Assembly: GCA_963761705.1 (NCBI GenBank)
Contig: CAVXHK010000001.1
Coordinates: 806,001-870,000, forward strand
Direction: 5' to 3'
Length of the DNA: 64,000 nt
Origin: CAVVKW01 sp963761705
Lineage (GTDB): Bacteria > Verrucomicrobiota > Verrucomicrobiia > Chthoniobacterales > JAATET01
Position numbers and translations under genes: made by a program. The notes under the pieces are model-generated. The model was given only the letters and a program-made list of their open reading frames with translations. It ran no database searches and was not told where the DNA came from. Shown here piece by piece: positions 25,565 through 34,236 of the stretch (positions within the stretch are counted from its first letter, which is position 1; every line of letters starts with the position of its first letter).

Positions 25565-26795
25565 TTCGGCGTCGTCCGGGTTCAGAGTAGGCGGGGTCGT
25601 CGAAGGTGCCAAGCTCACGGGCGAGCTTGGCAAAAATTTCGAGAACGTGGTCGAGGTCCTCATCCGTGTGAGTGGCCATGAAGCTCGTCCGCACGATGGC
25701 CTCGCCGTAGCGGACGGCTGGGTAGATCGCGGGCGTGGCAAAGACGCCTTCCTCGTAGAGCCGTTGGGTAAATTGAAATGCGCGGGCCTCGCTGCCGATC
25801 AAAATGGGAACGATGGGGGTCTGGGTGGTCCCGATTTTGAAACCGATGCGCGTGAATCCCTCGTGCATTTTGCGGGTGTTCCGCCAGAGCGCATCGATGC
25901 GCTCGGGTTCGGCGCGCATGAGTTCCAAGGCCTTGATGACGCCGCCGACAACGGCGGGTGCGAGCGAGGCGGTGAAAATAAAGCAACGTGCTTTGTGGCG
26001 GAGGTATTCCACGACTTCGCGGGAGCCTCCGACGAAGCCGCCCATGGAACCCAGTGACTTTGAGAAAGTGCCCATGACAAGGTCGACTTCCTCGTTCAGC
26101 CCGAAATGGTGAACCGTGCCACGTCCGGCGGGGCCAAGCACGCCGAGGGAGTGGGCTTCGTCGACGTAGGTGAACGCATCAAATTCCTTCGCCGTTTCGA
26201 TGATCGGTGGCAGGTCGGCGATGTCACCCGACATGCTGAAGACGCCGTCTAGAACCATCAGCTTGCCCGATTCCGCAGGTAGGCGCTTGAGGCGATTGCG
26301 GAGCGATTCGGCGGAGTTGTGACGAAATGGCACAAGTTTGGCCGGGGCAAAGAGACAGCCGTCGATGATCGACGCGTGGTTCTCGCGGTCGCAGAGGATA
26401 AAGTCGCCTTCCTCGGTGAGCGCGGCGAGTGCGCCTTGGTTGGCAAAAAATCCGGTTGAGAAGAGGAGAACGGATTCGCGCTCGAGGAAGTCGGCGAGAC
26501 GGCCTTCGAGCTCCTCGTGGAGCGCGATGTTGCCGTTGAGAAGACGGGACCCGGTGCATCCCGCGCCGAATTTATGCAGCGCGTCGCAGGACGCTTCGGC
26601 GACACGAGGATCTTGGGCCAGACCAAGGTAGTTGTTCGACCCGATCATGATCTTGCGCTCGCCGTCGCAGATCACGTGGTTTCCCTCCGTCTCGTCGATG
26701 CGCCGGAAGTAAGGGTAGAAGCCCTGCGCGCGAGCATCGGCTGCGTCGCGATAGTCCCGACATTTTTGGGTTAAATCCTTGGTAACGTGCGGCAT
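25455..26795 (-). CDS. spt: serine palmitoyltransferase-like alpha-oxoamine synthase
   Basis: A 446-residue PLP enzyme of the alpha-oxoamine synthase family that condenses an amino acid with an acyl thioester. Blocks are IMIGSNNYLGLAQDPRV, KFGAGCTGSRLLNGNIALHE, YVDEAHSLGVLGPAGRG and the PLP lysine in TFSKSLGSMGGFVGG. The family includes KBL, BioF, HemA and SPT. SPT is preferred because of the two downstream genes and the YFRRIDETEGN N-terminal style. The last 36 residues or so extend past the usual end and overlap the GNAT gene. First gene of the putative ceramide operon. Confidence 0.84.
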   Translation of the reverse strand: MPHVTKDLTQKCRDYRDAADARAQGFYPYFRRIDETEGNHVICDGERKIMIGSNNYLGLAQDPRVAEASCDALHKFGAGCTGSRLLNGNIALHEELEGRLADFLERESVLLFSTGFFANQGALAALTEEGDFILCDRENHASIIDGCLFAPAKLVPFRHNSAESLRNRLKRLPAESGKLMVLDGVFSMSGDIADLPPIIETAKEFDAFTYVDEAHSLGVLGPAGRGTVHHFGLNEEVDLVMGTFSKSLGSMGGFVGGSREVVEYLRHKARCFIFTASLAPAVVGGVIKALELMRAEPERIDALWRNTRKMHEGFTRIGFKIGTTQTPIVPILIGSEARAFQFTQRLYEEGVFATPAIYPAVRYGEAIVRTSFMATHTDEDLDHVLEIFAKLARELGTFDDPAYSEPGRRRNVFDFSLQDVEGSADIRDAAGAIARNGSGVHAAISG

Positions 26796-27104
26796 GACTT
26801 CGGAAGACGGTGGGCGGGGCTAATTCGTCTGGCAAGGGATTACGAACCGAAAGAGGTATGGGTTTCAAACAAAAACGGGCGAGGCGGCGGGCAGTTCATG
26901 CCCGGGCCGCCGTGCCGAAGGGTGTTCACCTCAGAGGCGGCTGCGTGCGAATCACGGGAGGATGTGGATGGCGGCATCGGAGCGATCTACGTCGCCCGAG
27001 GAAGCTACGGAAGCCGGTGCCGCGGCTTCCCTACCGTAAGTTGGGCGCGCTTCGGCCCGCGGCTCTCCAACCACCAGATCGAAGGCTGCCGCTATTTCAA
27101 AAAA
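26796..27104. other. 309-base intergenic stretch, no supported gene
   Basis: Lies between the ceramide operon start and tRNA-Pro. Several short frames are open on both strands but none has family features or consistent codon bias; those crossing into the tRNA are artefacts. It must hold the leader of the minus-strand spt operon, but I see no confident promoter. Confidence 0.5.
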
Positions 27105-27178
27105 TCGGGGCGACAGGATTCGAACCTGCGACCTCATGGTCCCAAACCACGCGCTCTACCAAGCTGAGCCACGCCCCG
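27105..27178 (-). tRNA. tRNA-Pro (anticodon UGG)
   Basis: Read on the minus strand, a 74-base cloverleaf: acceptor CGGGGCG / CGCCCCG with discriminator A, D arm with GGCTCAGCTTGGTAGAGC, anticodon loop TTTGGGA giving UGG, and T arm GCAGGTTCGAATCCTGT. No CCA is encoded. This tRNA reads all CCN codons by wobble. Confidence 0.95.
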
Positions 27179-27237
27179 TTTTTACTAGCGACCGCGGACG
27201 ATGCACGATGACCGCCCCGATTGCAACGGGAAATCGT

Positions 27238-28644
27238 TTACTGGACGTCGCGGATGTGGATCGAGTCGTAGCGGTCTTCGCCAGCGAGGATGTCGCTGAT
27301 GACGACGAGGCGGTAGCCGCTCTCGATGAGGCCGCGATCTTTGAGGATCTTCTCCGCCTTTGCGACGGTGGCTTCGGGACGCTCTTCGAAGTCCATCAGG
27401 ATCGCCTCGGTAGCCCAGTTGAGGGCGAGGCCGCGGACGACGTTCTCTTCGGGTGCGAAGGCGTAAATCTCGGCCCGCTCGGGGCGGAGGTGGCTGACGT
27501 GGTGGGCCATTTCGCCCTTGCGGGTGAAGACGACGATCGTGGCGTGCTCGAACGAGTTCGCGAGAACGATGGCGGATTTCACCAACTTCATGCGGTGGTC
27601 GTCGATGATGGCTTCGGCTGCGTAGCCAGCTCCGCCGCTGCGCTCGATGCGCTTGGCAACTTTGTCGAGTGCGGCGACGCAGGCTTGCGGGTATTTGCCC
27701 ATGGCGGTCTCGCCGCTCAGCATGATGGCGTCGGCTTGCTCGAAGACGGCGTTGGCGACGTCGGTGACTTCCGCGCGGGTGGGAAGGGGATTCTCGATCA
27801 TGGACTCAAGCATGTGGGTCGCCACGATGACGGGCGTGCCGACTTTGAGGCAGCCTTGAACGATGCGGCGTTGGATGATGGGGAGATCTTCCATCGGGCA
27901 CTCCACGCCAAGGTCCCCGCGGGCAACCATGATGGCATCAGCGGCGAGAATGATTTCGTCGATGACTTTGACCGCGTGCTGGTCCTCGATCTTGGCGACC
28001 GTGCGGGCTTTGCAGCCGGCTTCGTCGAGGACGCGGCGGAGTTCGAGGATGTCGGCGGCTTCGCGGCAGAAGCTGAGGGCGACGAAGTCGACGCCGATCT
28101 CGACGCCGAGTTTGATGTCGGCCAGATCCTTTTCGGTGAGTGGCGGGAGATTGACCTTCACCCCGGGGAGATTGATGTGGCGGCGGGAGCCGAGCACGCC
28201 CTTGGTGAGGACCTCGCAACGCATCCGGGCGTCCTGTTTCTCGAGGACCTTGAGGTGGATGACGCCGTTATCGACGAGAACGGTGTCGCCGACGTTGATG
28301 TCGTTGATGAGGCCGTCGTAGTTCACGTCGACGGAGTAGCTTTCCTCGGAGCGCGCACCGCGGACGGTGAATTCGAGGATGTCGCCAACCTTGAGGTCAA
28401 GCTTGGCGTCGATGTCGCCGGTCCGGATGGCGGGACCCTGGGTGTCGAGCAGGATGCCGGTGTTCGTGCCGAGGTCGGCGGAGACCTCTCGGATGGTCTT
28501 GGCGACTTGGCGCACCCAGTCGTGCGGGGCGTGGCTCATGTTGAGCCGGAAGATGTTGGCGCCGGTTTCGATGAGGGTTCGCACCATTTCAGGCGAAGTC
28601 GAAGCGGGTCCCAGGGTGGCGATGATCTTGGTCTTGCGGAGCAT
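27238..28644 (-). CDS. pyk: pyruvate kinase
   Basis: A 468-residue pyruvate kinase, the last ATP-making step of glycolysis. N-terminal KTKIIATLGPASTSPEMV, active-site ANIFRLNMSHAPHDW, the B-domain, then the signature around AKIEDQHAVKVIDEIILAAD with MVARGDLGVECP, and MLSGETAMGKYPQACV. The C-terminal regulatory domain is present. The gene stands alone between tRNA-Pro and the polyamine transporter. Confidence 0.97.
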   Translation of the reverse strand: MLRKTKIIATLGPASTSPEMVRTLIETGANIFRLNMSHAPHDWVRQVAKTIREVSADLGTNTGILLDTQGPAIRTGDIDAKLDLKVGDILEFTVRGARSEESYSVDVNYDGLINDINVGDTVLVDNGVIHLKVLEKQDARMRCEVLTKGVLGSRRHINLPGVKVNLPPLTEKDLADIKLGVEIGVDFVALSFCREAADILELRRVLDEAGCKARTVAKIEDQHAVKVIDEIILAADAIMVARGDLGVECPMEDLPIIQRRIVQGCLKVGTPVIVATHMLESMIENPLPTRAEVTDVANAVFEQADAIMLSGETAMGKYPQACVAALDKVAKRIERSGGAGYAAEAIIDDHRMKLVKSAIVLANSFEHATIVVFTRKGEMAHHVSHLRPERAEIYAFAPEENVVRGLALNWATEAILMDFEERPEATVAKAEKILKDRGLIESGYRLVVISDILAGEDRYDSIHIRDVQ

Positions 28645-28815
28645 TGCGTTTAGAGAACGAATTGAGCGGCTGATTGCAAGGTTGGTTGGTGGCTGGAAGG
28701 TCTAAAAGTCGAAGGTCGAAGGTCGGAACTGGCGCTTCGCGCCTGGGTTGGGGCGGCGACTGGAAGTGCGCCGCTCCGCGTGGACGTTGGCTCAGGCTGG
28801 CGCGGGTTGCCGGTG
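28645..28815. repeat. repeat-rich intergenic segment
   Basis: Contains a short tandem repeat (AGTCGAAGGTCGAAGGTCGG) and the hairpin-like GGCGCTTCGCGCC. It separates potB from pyk. No gene is apparent. Confidence 0.4.
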
Positions 28816-29694
28816 CTAACCTTGGCCGCGGGAGCGGGTGAGCCACAGCGAGAGCAGGAAAAGGACGAGCAGGAGGGTGCCGAGGGCGGCTCCGAAGGGT
28901 TGGTTACCCGCGGAGGTGAATTGCTTTTGGATCGTCTCACCGATGGTGGGATTCGTGCCGCCGCCCATGAGGGTGGTGATGGCGAACATGGCAATCGACG
29001 GAACAAAGACGAGGAGCGTGCCCGCGACAATGCCGGGACGGGTGAGGGGGATGATGACTTTCGAGAAAGCTCGGACCGGGCCTGCCCCGAGATCGTAGGC
29101 GGCCTCGATCATCGCGCCGTCAAGTCGCTCGACGCTGGTGTAGATCGGGAGGATCATAAACGGGAGGTAGCTGTAGACGAGGCCGAGCACGACGGCGAAG
29201 GGGGTATACATGAATCCAATGGGCGCGGTGGTGAGACCGGCGGATTGGAGGGTCGCGTTGAGGATGCCCTCGCTGCTGAGAATTGAAATCCACGCGTAGG
29301 TACGGATGAGGAAGCTGGTCCAGAACGGGACCATGACGAGTGTCATGAGGAGGTTGCGCCAACGCTCGGGCGCGCGACCGATGAAGTAGGCGGCGGGGTA
29401 GCCGACGGCCATGCAGATGACGGTCGTGAGAAACGCGTACCAGATCGAGATGAGGAGGATGCGAAGCCAGATCCAATCGAAGGCGCGGAGATAATTTTCC
29501 CAGCTGAACTCGAAAACGATGCGACCCAATCCATCCCGCTGCATGAAGCTGTAGAGGACGAGCATCCCGGTCGGGACGATGACGAAGAGGAGGAGCCACA
29601 GGAAGAGTGGCGCCATGAAAAGCCAAGCCCCCACTCCGGGCCGCCGCTCGAAAGCGGGGGCCGGGGCGGGGGCGGCTGGCGCGATTGCGGCCAT
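28816..29694 (-). CDS. potB: spermidine/putrescine ABC transporter permease PotB
   Basis: A 292-residue inner-membrane permease with six predicted helices. The EAA loop reads EAAYDLGAGPVRAFSKVIIP and the protein contains WTSFLIRTYAWISILSSEG, typical of PotB/PotH. An Ala/Pro-rich N-terminal tail precedes the first helix. It is the last gene of a potC-potD-potB operon; order and absence of an ATPase gene are unusual. Confidence 0.9.
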   Translation of the reverse strand: MAAIAPAAPAPAPAFERRPGVGAWLFMAPLFLWLLLFVIVPTGMLVLYSFMQRDGLGRIVFEFSWENYLRAFDWIWLRILLISIWYAFLTTVICMAVGYPAAYFIGRAPERWRNLLMTLVMVPFWTSFLIRTYAWISILSSEGILNATLQSAGLTTAPIGFMYTPFAVVLGLVYSYLPFMILPIYTSVERLDGAMIEAAYDLGAGPVRAFSKVIIPLTRPGIVAGTLLVFVPSIAMFAITTLMGGGTNPTIGETIQKQFTSAGNQPFGAALGTLLLVLFLLSLWLTRSRGQG

Positions 29695-29746
29695 CGATCA
29701 GGAAGGTCGGCAATCCATTTGATTGAGGTCTAAGCGTGCGATCGGA

Positions 29747-30907
29747 TCACTGCACCTTGACGGTGGTGACCATCTCGTCGACGGCGGAGGCTTGGGTGCC
29801 GATGTCCTCGAAGGTCTCCATCCGAGCCAGTTCTTCTTCAGTCGGGAAGGCGGCGGCGTTGCCGAGCTGCTCGGGGGTCATTTCTTTACGCGCGGCGGCG
29901 TTCGGGTTGAGGTAGGGGAATTCCTCGGAGATCATGAGACTGATCGCCGGGCGCAGGATAAAGTTCATGAACAGCTCGGCGTTCTTCGGGTGTTGGGCGG
30001 TCTTCGGAATCGCGAGGCTGTCGACGAAGAGATGCGCACCTTCGGCGGGAAGCGTCCAAGCGAATTTCTCGGGAGCCTCGTTGAGGAGGATTGCGCCTTC
30101 TCCGCTCCAGACAATGCCGATGGCGACGTCGCCGTTGAGCAGCGCGGTCTTCGGGCTATCGGAGTCGTAGACCTTCACGAGTGGAAGCCATTTCTCGAGG
30201 ACGGTCTTGGCCTTGGCCAGGTTCTCGTCGCTGACTTCGTTCACGGGGATGTCGAGAGACTCGAGGGCCCAGCTGGTGATCTCGCGGGCGTCGTCGAGGA
30301 CGACGATCTTGCCGGCGTATTTCTCTTGGAAGACGTCGTCGTAGCTGAGGACGGGGTCGGTCACGAGTTCGGTGTTGGTGATAATGCCGACGGAGCCGGC
30401 CATCCAGGGGATCGAGTATGTGTTACCCGGATCGAAGGGGAGGCTCGTGAACTCGGGCGCGATGTTTTTCACGTTGGGGACGGCGTCCTTGTCGATGGGG
30501 CGGAGGAGGTCGGCTTTGATGAGGGCCTCGACGGTGTATTCGCTCGGCTGGATGAGGTCATACTGACCGCCGCCGGCGAGGAGTTTGGCGAGCATTTCCT
30601 CGTTCGAGGCGTAGTTCTCGACGTTGACCTTGATGCCGGTCTGGTTCTGGAACTTGTCGATGACGGCCTGCGGGACGTATTCGGACCAGCAGAAGAGGTT
30701 GAGGACCTTTTCTTCGCCGGTGTCGTATTCGTCTTTCGGGGCAGTGGCGGCTGGCGTCGCGGCGGCGGTGTCGGCGGCGGGAGTTGCGTCGGCCGCGGGT
30801 GTGGCGGCAGGAGTGGCCGGAGCTTCGGCAGGCTTGTCGCAGCCGGTGACGGCGAACGAACCCGCGATGAGCGCGGTGAGAGCAAGGAGTTTGGGTGTGT
30901 TTTTCAT
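29747..30907 (-). CDS. potD: spermidine/putrescine-binding lipoprotein PotD
   Basis: A 386-residue periplasmic binding lipoprotein (lipobox FAVTGCDK). A linker of about 40 residues rich in Ala, Pro and Thr follows the cysteine. The domain then opens VLNLFCWSEYVPQAVIDKF and continues with ANEEML-like NEEMLAKLLAGGGQYDLIQP and DKDAVPNVKNIAPEF, typical of PotD/PotF. The start overlaps potC by 4 bases. Confidence 0.92.
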   Translation of the reverse strand: MKNTPKLLALTALIAGSFAVTGCDKPAEAPATPAATPAADATPAADTAAATPAATAPKDEYDTGEEKVLNLFCWSEYVPQAVIDKFQNQTGIKVNVENYASNEEMLAKLLAGGGQYDLIQPSEYTVEALIKADLLRPIDKDAVPNVKNIAPEFTSLPFDPGNTYSIPWMAGSVGIITNTELVTDPVLSYDDVFQEKYAGKIVVLDDAREITSWALESLDIPVNEVSDENLAKAKTVLEKWLPLVKVYDSDSPKTALLNGDVAIGIVWSGEGAILLNEAPEKFAWTLPAEGAHLFVDSLAIPKTAQHPKNAELFMNFILRPAISLMISEEFPYLNPNAAARKEMTPEQLGNAAAFPTEEELARMETFEDIGTQASAVDEMVTTVKVQ

Positions 30908-31740
30908 TTTTTGGTTCTGCTTCTGGTGAGTTGACTAAATAGGACGATGACGATGGTGGCCAGAATGAAGATGGCGCTCAGGGCATTGAGCTGCGGATTG
31001 AGTCCCTTTTTCGCGAGGCCGTAGATCTTGAGCGGGAGCGTCTGCGAGCCGACGCCGGACGTGAAGAGCGAGACGATGTATTCATCGAACGACAGGGTAA
31101 ATGACATGAGCGCTCCGGCGAAGATGGCGGGCATGAGGTAGGGGACGATCACCTTGAGAAAGGCCTGGATCGGCGTCGCACCAAGGTCCATCGCGGCTTC
31201 TTCGAGGAAGGGATCGATCCCCTCGAGCCGGGCTTGGACGCCGACGAGCACGAACGGGAAACAAAACGTCGTGTGCGCGATGATGAGGGTGAGGTAGCCG
31301 CGGTCGATGTGCAGATTGACGAACAGAATGAGCAGGCTCACGCCCATGAGCACCTCCGGCATGACCATCGGAATAAAAACGAGCAGGTTCAGCGCATTGC
31401 GGAACGGGAAGCGGTAGCGAAACATCAACCACGCGCCGATGGTGCCGAGGACGGTGGCGAGGACGGTCGTGGCGGATGCGACGATGAGGCTGTTTTTGAA
31501 AGCTTTGAGTAGAACGGCATTGTCGAGCAGCTCGGCGTACCAATGCGTCGTGAAGCCGGTCCAGCGGATGTTCAGCCGCGACTCGTTGAATGAGAAAACG
31601 ATGAGGAGGACGATCGGGACGTAGAGAAAGAGAAAGACGAGACCGGTCCATCCACCGAGGAGCCAGTTCTGGAGTTGCGGACCGGTCGGCTTCCGCCACC
31701 GGGCCGATGCGCTCCGAATCTCCGCCGCCGCTTTCGCCAT
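30904..31740 (-). CDS. potC: spermidine/putrescine ABC transporter permease PotC
   Basis: A 278-residue permease. The N-terminal helix segment is VFLFLYVPIVLLIVFSFNES, a common PotC opening, and the EAA loop is EAAMDLGATPIQAFLKVIVP. LSFDEYIVSLFTSGVGSQTLP near the C-terminus is also typical. First gene of the polyamine operon in this window; no potA ATPase lies upstream. Confidence 0.92.
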   Translation of the reverse strand: MAKAAAEIRSASARWRKPTGPQLQNWLLGGWTGLVFLFLYVPIVLLIVFSFNESRLNIRWTGFTTHWYAELLDNAVLLKAFKNSLIVASATTVLATVLGTIGAWLMFRYRFPFRNALNLLVFIPMVMPEVLMGVSLLILFVNLHIDRGYLTLIIAHTTFCFPFVLVGVQARLEGIDPFLEEAAMDLGATPIQAFLKVIVPYLMPAIFAGALMSFTLSFDEYIVSLFTSGVGSQTLPLKIYGLAKKGLNPQLNALSAIFILATIVIVLFSQLTRSRTKK

Positions 31741-31807
31741 CGGACGCGAGGATTAGCGTGGCGGAAGAGGTGCGTCGAGATGGGATTTGCTCGCGGAAAC
31801 TATTGGG

Positions 31808-32509
31808 TCAAGCCGGGTAGCCCATGGCGGCGATGTCCAGGCCGAGGATTTCCCGGCAGGTTGCGAGATCGTCGGGGCTGAATTCCGTCCGCCAACGGTC
31901 GGCCAGGCCTTTGTTGAAGTTCCAGACGCGGCGCTTGCCACCGGTTTTGCGGGCGACGATGCGGTTGATGGTGGCGGTGGTGATTCCGAGATCGAGCGCG
32001 GTCGAAAGGCGGCACAGGACGGTCGCGGGGTCGGCGGTGAGGTCTTCGTATCGGATCATGATGGCGTCGCCAGACGCGCGCCACGCGTGGTGGATCGTCA
32101 CCCATTGATGCGTTTCGTGGGCGGCGGCTTCGAAGGTGTCGAGGTGAGCGAAGGCGGGTTGGTCGAGGTTCTTCGCGCGCTCGCGGGCAGCGTGGTCGAG
32201 GGCGGAGAGGACGACATCGCGCGGGTCGCGTCCCATGCAGGTCACGCGGATTGGGCCGTCGGCAATGAGGGGCTTAAGCGCGGCTATCGGGGCCGCGTGG
32301 GTCTTGATTGCGAAGGGGCCGTGGTCGCGATGAAGGCCGAGAAGTGTTTCGATGGTCGGGTCATCGAACGCGGCGACGAAGCAATTTGGGAAGTTTTCCG
32401 CGGCGGCGGCGAGGCCATTTTCCGGGTGCCGCTTTCGGAGGAGGGCGCGTTGGTAATCGAAGAGGAGGGACGTGCCAGACTTGGGGATGCCGGTGTTGAC
32501 AAGGATCAT
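31808..32509 (-). CDS. sulfotransferase family protein
   Basis: A 233-residue PAPS-dependent sulfotransferase. The 5'-phosphosulfate loop is VNTGIPKSGTSLLFDY at the N-terminus and the 3'-phosphate site is MGRDPRDVVLSALDH. RYEDLTADPATVL is also typical. ATG at 32509 places the loop near residue 10, as in the family. The acceptor (lipid, glycan or protein) cannot be deduced; no sulfate-activation genes are nearby. Confidence 0.88.
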   Translation of the reverse strand: MILVNTGIPKSGTSLLFDYQRALLRKRHPENGLAAAAENFPNCFVAAFDDPTIETLLGLHRDHGPFAIKTHAAPIAALKPLIADGPIRVTCMGRDPRDVVLSALDHAARERAKNLDQPAFAHLDTFEAAAHETHQWVTIHHAWRASGDAIMIRYEDLTADPATVLCRLSTALDLGITTATINRIVARKTGGKRRVWNFNKGLADRWRTEFSPDDLATCREILGLDIAAMGYPA

Positions 32510-32559
32510 CGGGCGACGGCTGGTCGAGTTTGTCGGACGATCGTTCGATCCGCGGGCCG

Positions 32560-32624
32560 GTGGGGTCCGGGGCTGGTAGCTCCGGACGAGCGGGCTGGAA
32601 GCTGGCGCTCCCCGAAGACGAGTC
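32560..32624. repeat. short imperfect repeats between sulfotransferase and TPR gene
   Basis: GGGGCTGGTAGCTCCGG and GGGCTGGAAGCTGGCGCTCCCC are two similar hairpin-forming units in tandem. They resemble the GGCTGGAAGCC half of the dispersed repeats elsewhere in the window. Confidence 0.35.
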
Positions 32625-34013
32625 TTACCCGCCGTAGCTGCCTTCGACGCGGTCGGCGACATCGCGGTAGCCGTAGTCGACTTCGTAGATCGATTTCATG
32701 GCTGCAATGGATTTCTCCTTGTTGCCCATTTTTTCGTAGAGGAGCCCGAGGTTGTAGGTGATCTCCTTTTTTGTCGCGTCCATGGCGACGAGTTCGCTGG
32801 CGGCTTCCTCGAGGGTCTTGGCGGCGAGGTCGAGCATGTTGCGCTCGACGAAGCATTTCCCGAGAAGGTTCATCGCGCGGAGCCGGACGTTTGGGTTCTG
32901 TCGGGCTTTTTGGAGTTCCGGCACGGCTTCCTTGTATTGGCCGGCCTTGACGAGAATTTCCGCCAGCTCAAAGCGGAACATGAGGTCGGTGGGGTTGCGC
33001 TCGACGCGTTTTTTGGCTTCGTCGAGAGACATCTCCGCGCGCTGGCGTTTGATGTCCTCGAGTTCCTCCTGGTAGCGTGCGAGTTCCTCGCTGTCGGGGT
33101 TGGCTTTGATGAAGGTCTCGTATTCTTCGATGCTCGTGTCGAGCTGCCGGACGCGAAGGTCGGCGGCTTTGCGGACGAAGTTCGCGTCGGTGTTGTTCGT
33201 GAGATCGGCGGCGTAGGTGAACCAAGTGATGGCGTTATCGAGGTCGCCCTTCTGCTCGTAGAGTTCGGCGATCTTACGAGAGGTGTCGACGCTCTTGGGA
33301 TCTTCCTCGTATTTCTGCCCGAGTTCGGCGAGCTGCTGCTCGATCATCTCGTCGCTGCGGACGACGCGGCCCTTCTGCTCGAGCGAGGTCGCGGCTTCCT
33401 TGTCGCGGATGAGGTCGCGGTAGGTGGCGTCCTTGTTTTCCCAGCCGCCGCTCTTCATGGAATTTCGCGCGGCGGCGTCTTTGCCTCCCTTCACGGCGAC
33501 GAGATCGGCCGGGTTGAGGTCGGTGATTCTGTTGTAAATTTCGACCGCCTTGTCGGCGTGCTCGTGCGCGACGTAGTGGCGGGCCAGCTCGTGCATGGCC
33601 TTGGTGTCCTTCGGGTTGCCGTCGACGATGGTTTCGAGGGCAAAGGCCGCGATTTCGGGCATCTCGGCGGCGAGAGCGGCGTCGCGGAGAATGTGATTCG
33701 CGCCGGCGTTGTGGGGGTCTTCGGCGAGGACCTGCTCGATGGCGACCATGGCTTCGAGCGGATCCTTTTTGATGAGACCCTTCGCTTTGGAGCCTCCGCT
33801 GCTGCCGAGACTGAACATGGACTTCTTGGTCGTCGCGGCTTTGCGGATGGCGGCCTTTCGGGCGAGGATGCGGCCAGAGAGAAAATCGGGTTCCTGCTTG
33901 AGGAGGCTTTGCATGAGCTGAACCACGTAGCCGTAGTTCTTGAGTTCCATGGCGCTCACGGCTTTGAGCCAGGTCGGGCGGTGCGATTCGGGGAGGTCTT
34001 TTTCGGTCTTCAC
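32625..34013 (-). CDS. TPR-repeat protein
   Basis: A 462-residue soluble protein built of tetratricopeptide-like repeats. Clear units include MHELARHYVAHEHADKAVEI, IAELYEQKGDLDNAITWFT, FELAEILVKAGQYKEAVPEL, LLGKCFVERNMLDLAAKTLE and ITYNLGLLYEKMGNKEKSIA. No signal peptide or membrane segment. Such proteins are scaffolds; the partner is unknown. Downstream of a 49-residue membrane peptide and a mutarotase gene on the same strand. Confidence 0.85.
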   Translation of the reverse strand: MKTEKDLPESHRPTWLKAVSAMELKNYGYVVQLMQSLLKQEPDFLSGRILARKAAIRKAATTKKSMFSLGSSGGSKAKGLIKKDPLEAMVAIEQVLAEDPHNAGANHILRDAALAAEMPEIAAFALETIVDGNPKDTKAMHELARHYVAHEHADKAVEIYNRITDLNPADLVAVKGGKDAAARNSMKSGGWENKDATYRDLIRDKEAATSLEQKGRVVRSDEMIEQQLAELGQKYEEDPKSVDTSRKIAELYEQKGDLDNAITWFTYAADLTNNTDANFVRKAADLRVRQLDTSIEEYETFIKANPDSEELARYQEELEDIKRQRAEMSLDEAKKRVERNPTDLMFRFELAEILVKAGQYKEAVPELQKARQNPNVRLRAMNLLGKCFVERNMLDLAAKTLEEAASELVAMDATKKEITYNLGLLYEKMGNKEKSIAAMKSIYEVDYGYRDVADRVEGSYGG

Positions 34014-34083
34014 GTTATTTCAAAGCAGGTTGCCCGATTGGGCGGTGGGAAGCAATTTCGAACTCTGGGTGTGCCAGGAGGAG

Positions 34084-34233
34084 TTACGAACCGGATTGCA
34101 GGGTCGCGATCAAGGCATCGAAGTTGCGCTTGAGACCGGTCGCGTAATCGGTCGGGCCATGGTCGTAGAGAACGACAAAGAGGAAGGTCGCGACGACGAG
34201 AACGAGAAATTTGACGAGCAGGCGGACGATCAT
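34084..34233 (-). CDS. 49-residue single-helix membrane protein
   Basis: A short gene encoding MIVRLLVKFLVLVVATFLFV followed by VLYDHGPTDYATGLKRNFDA and LIATLQSGS: one transmembrane helix and a short soluble tail. It starts 3 bases after the stop of the mutarotase gene and precedes the TPR gene by 70 bases. Strong third-position G/C bias and tight spacing support it. Function is unknown. Confidence 0.62.
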   Translation of the reverse strand: MIVRLLVKFLVLVVATFLFVVLYDHGPTDYATGLKRNFDALIATLQSGS

Positions 34234-34236
34234 GGG

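Noticed and set aside
26787..27211. Plus-strand open frames ending in peptides such as GATGFEPATSWSQTTRST and GDRIRTCDLMVPNHALYQ
   Set aside because: These are antisense translations of the tRNA-Pro gene, a well-known annotation artefact; the upstream part has no coding bias or family match.
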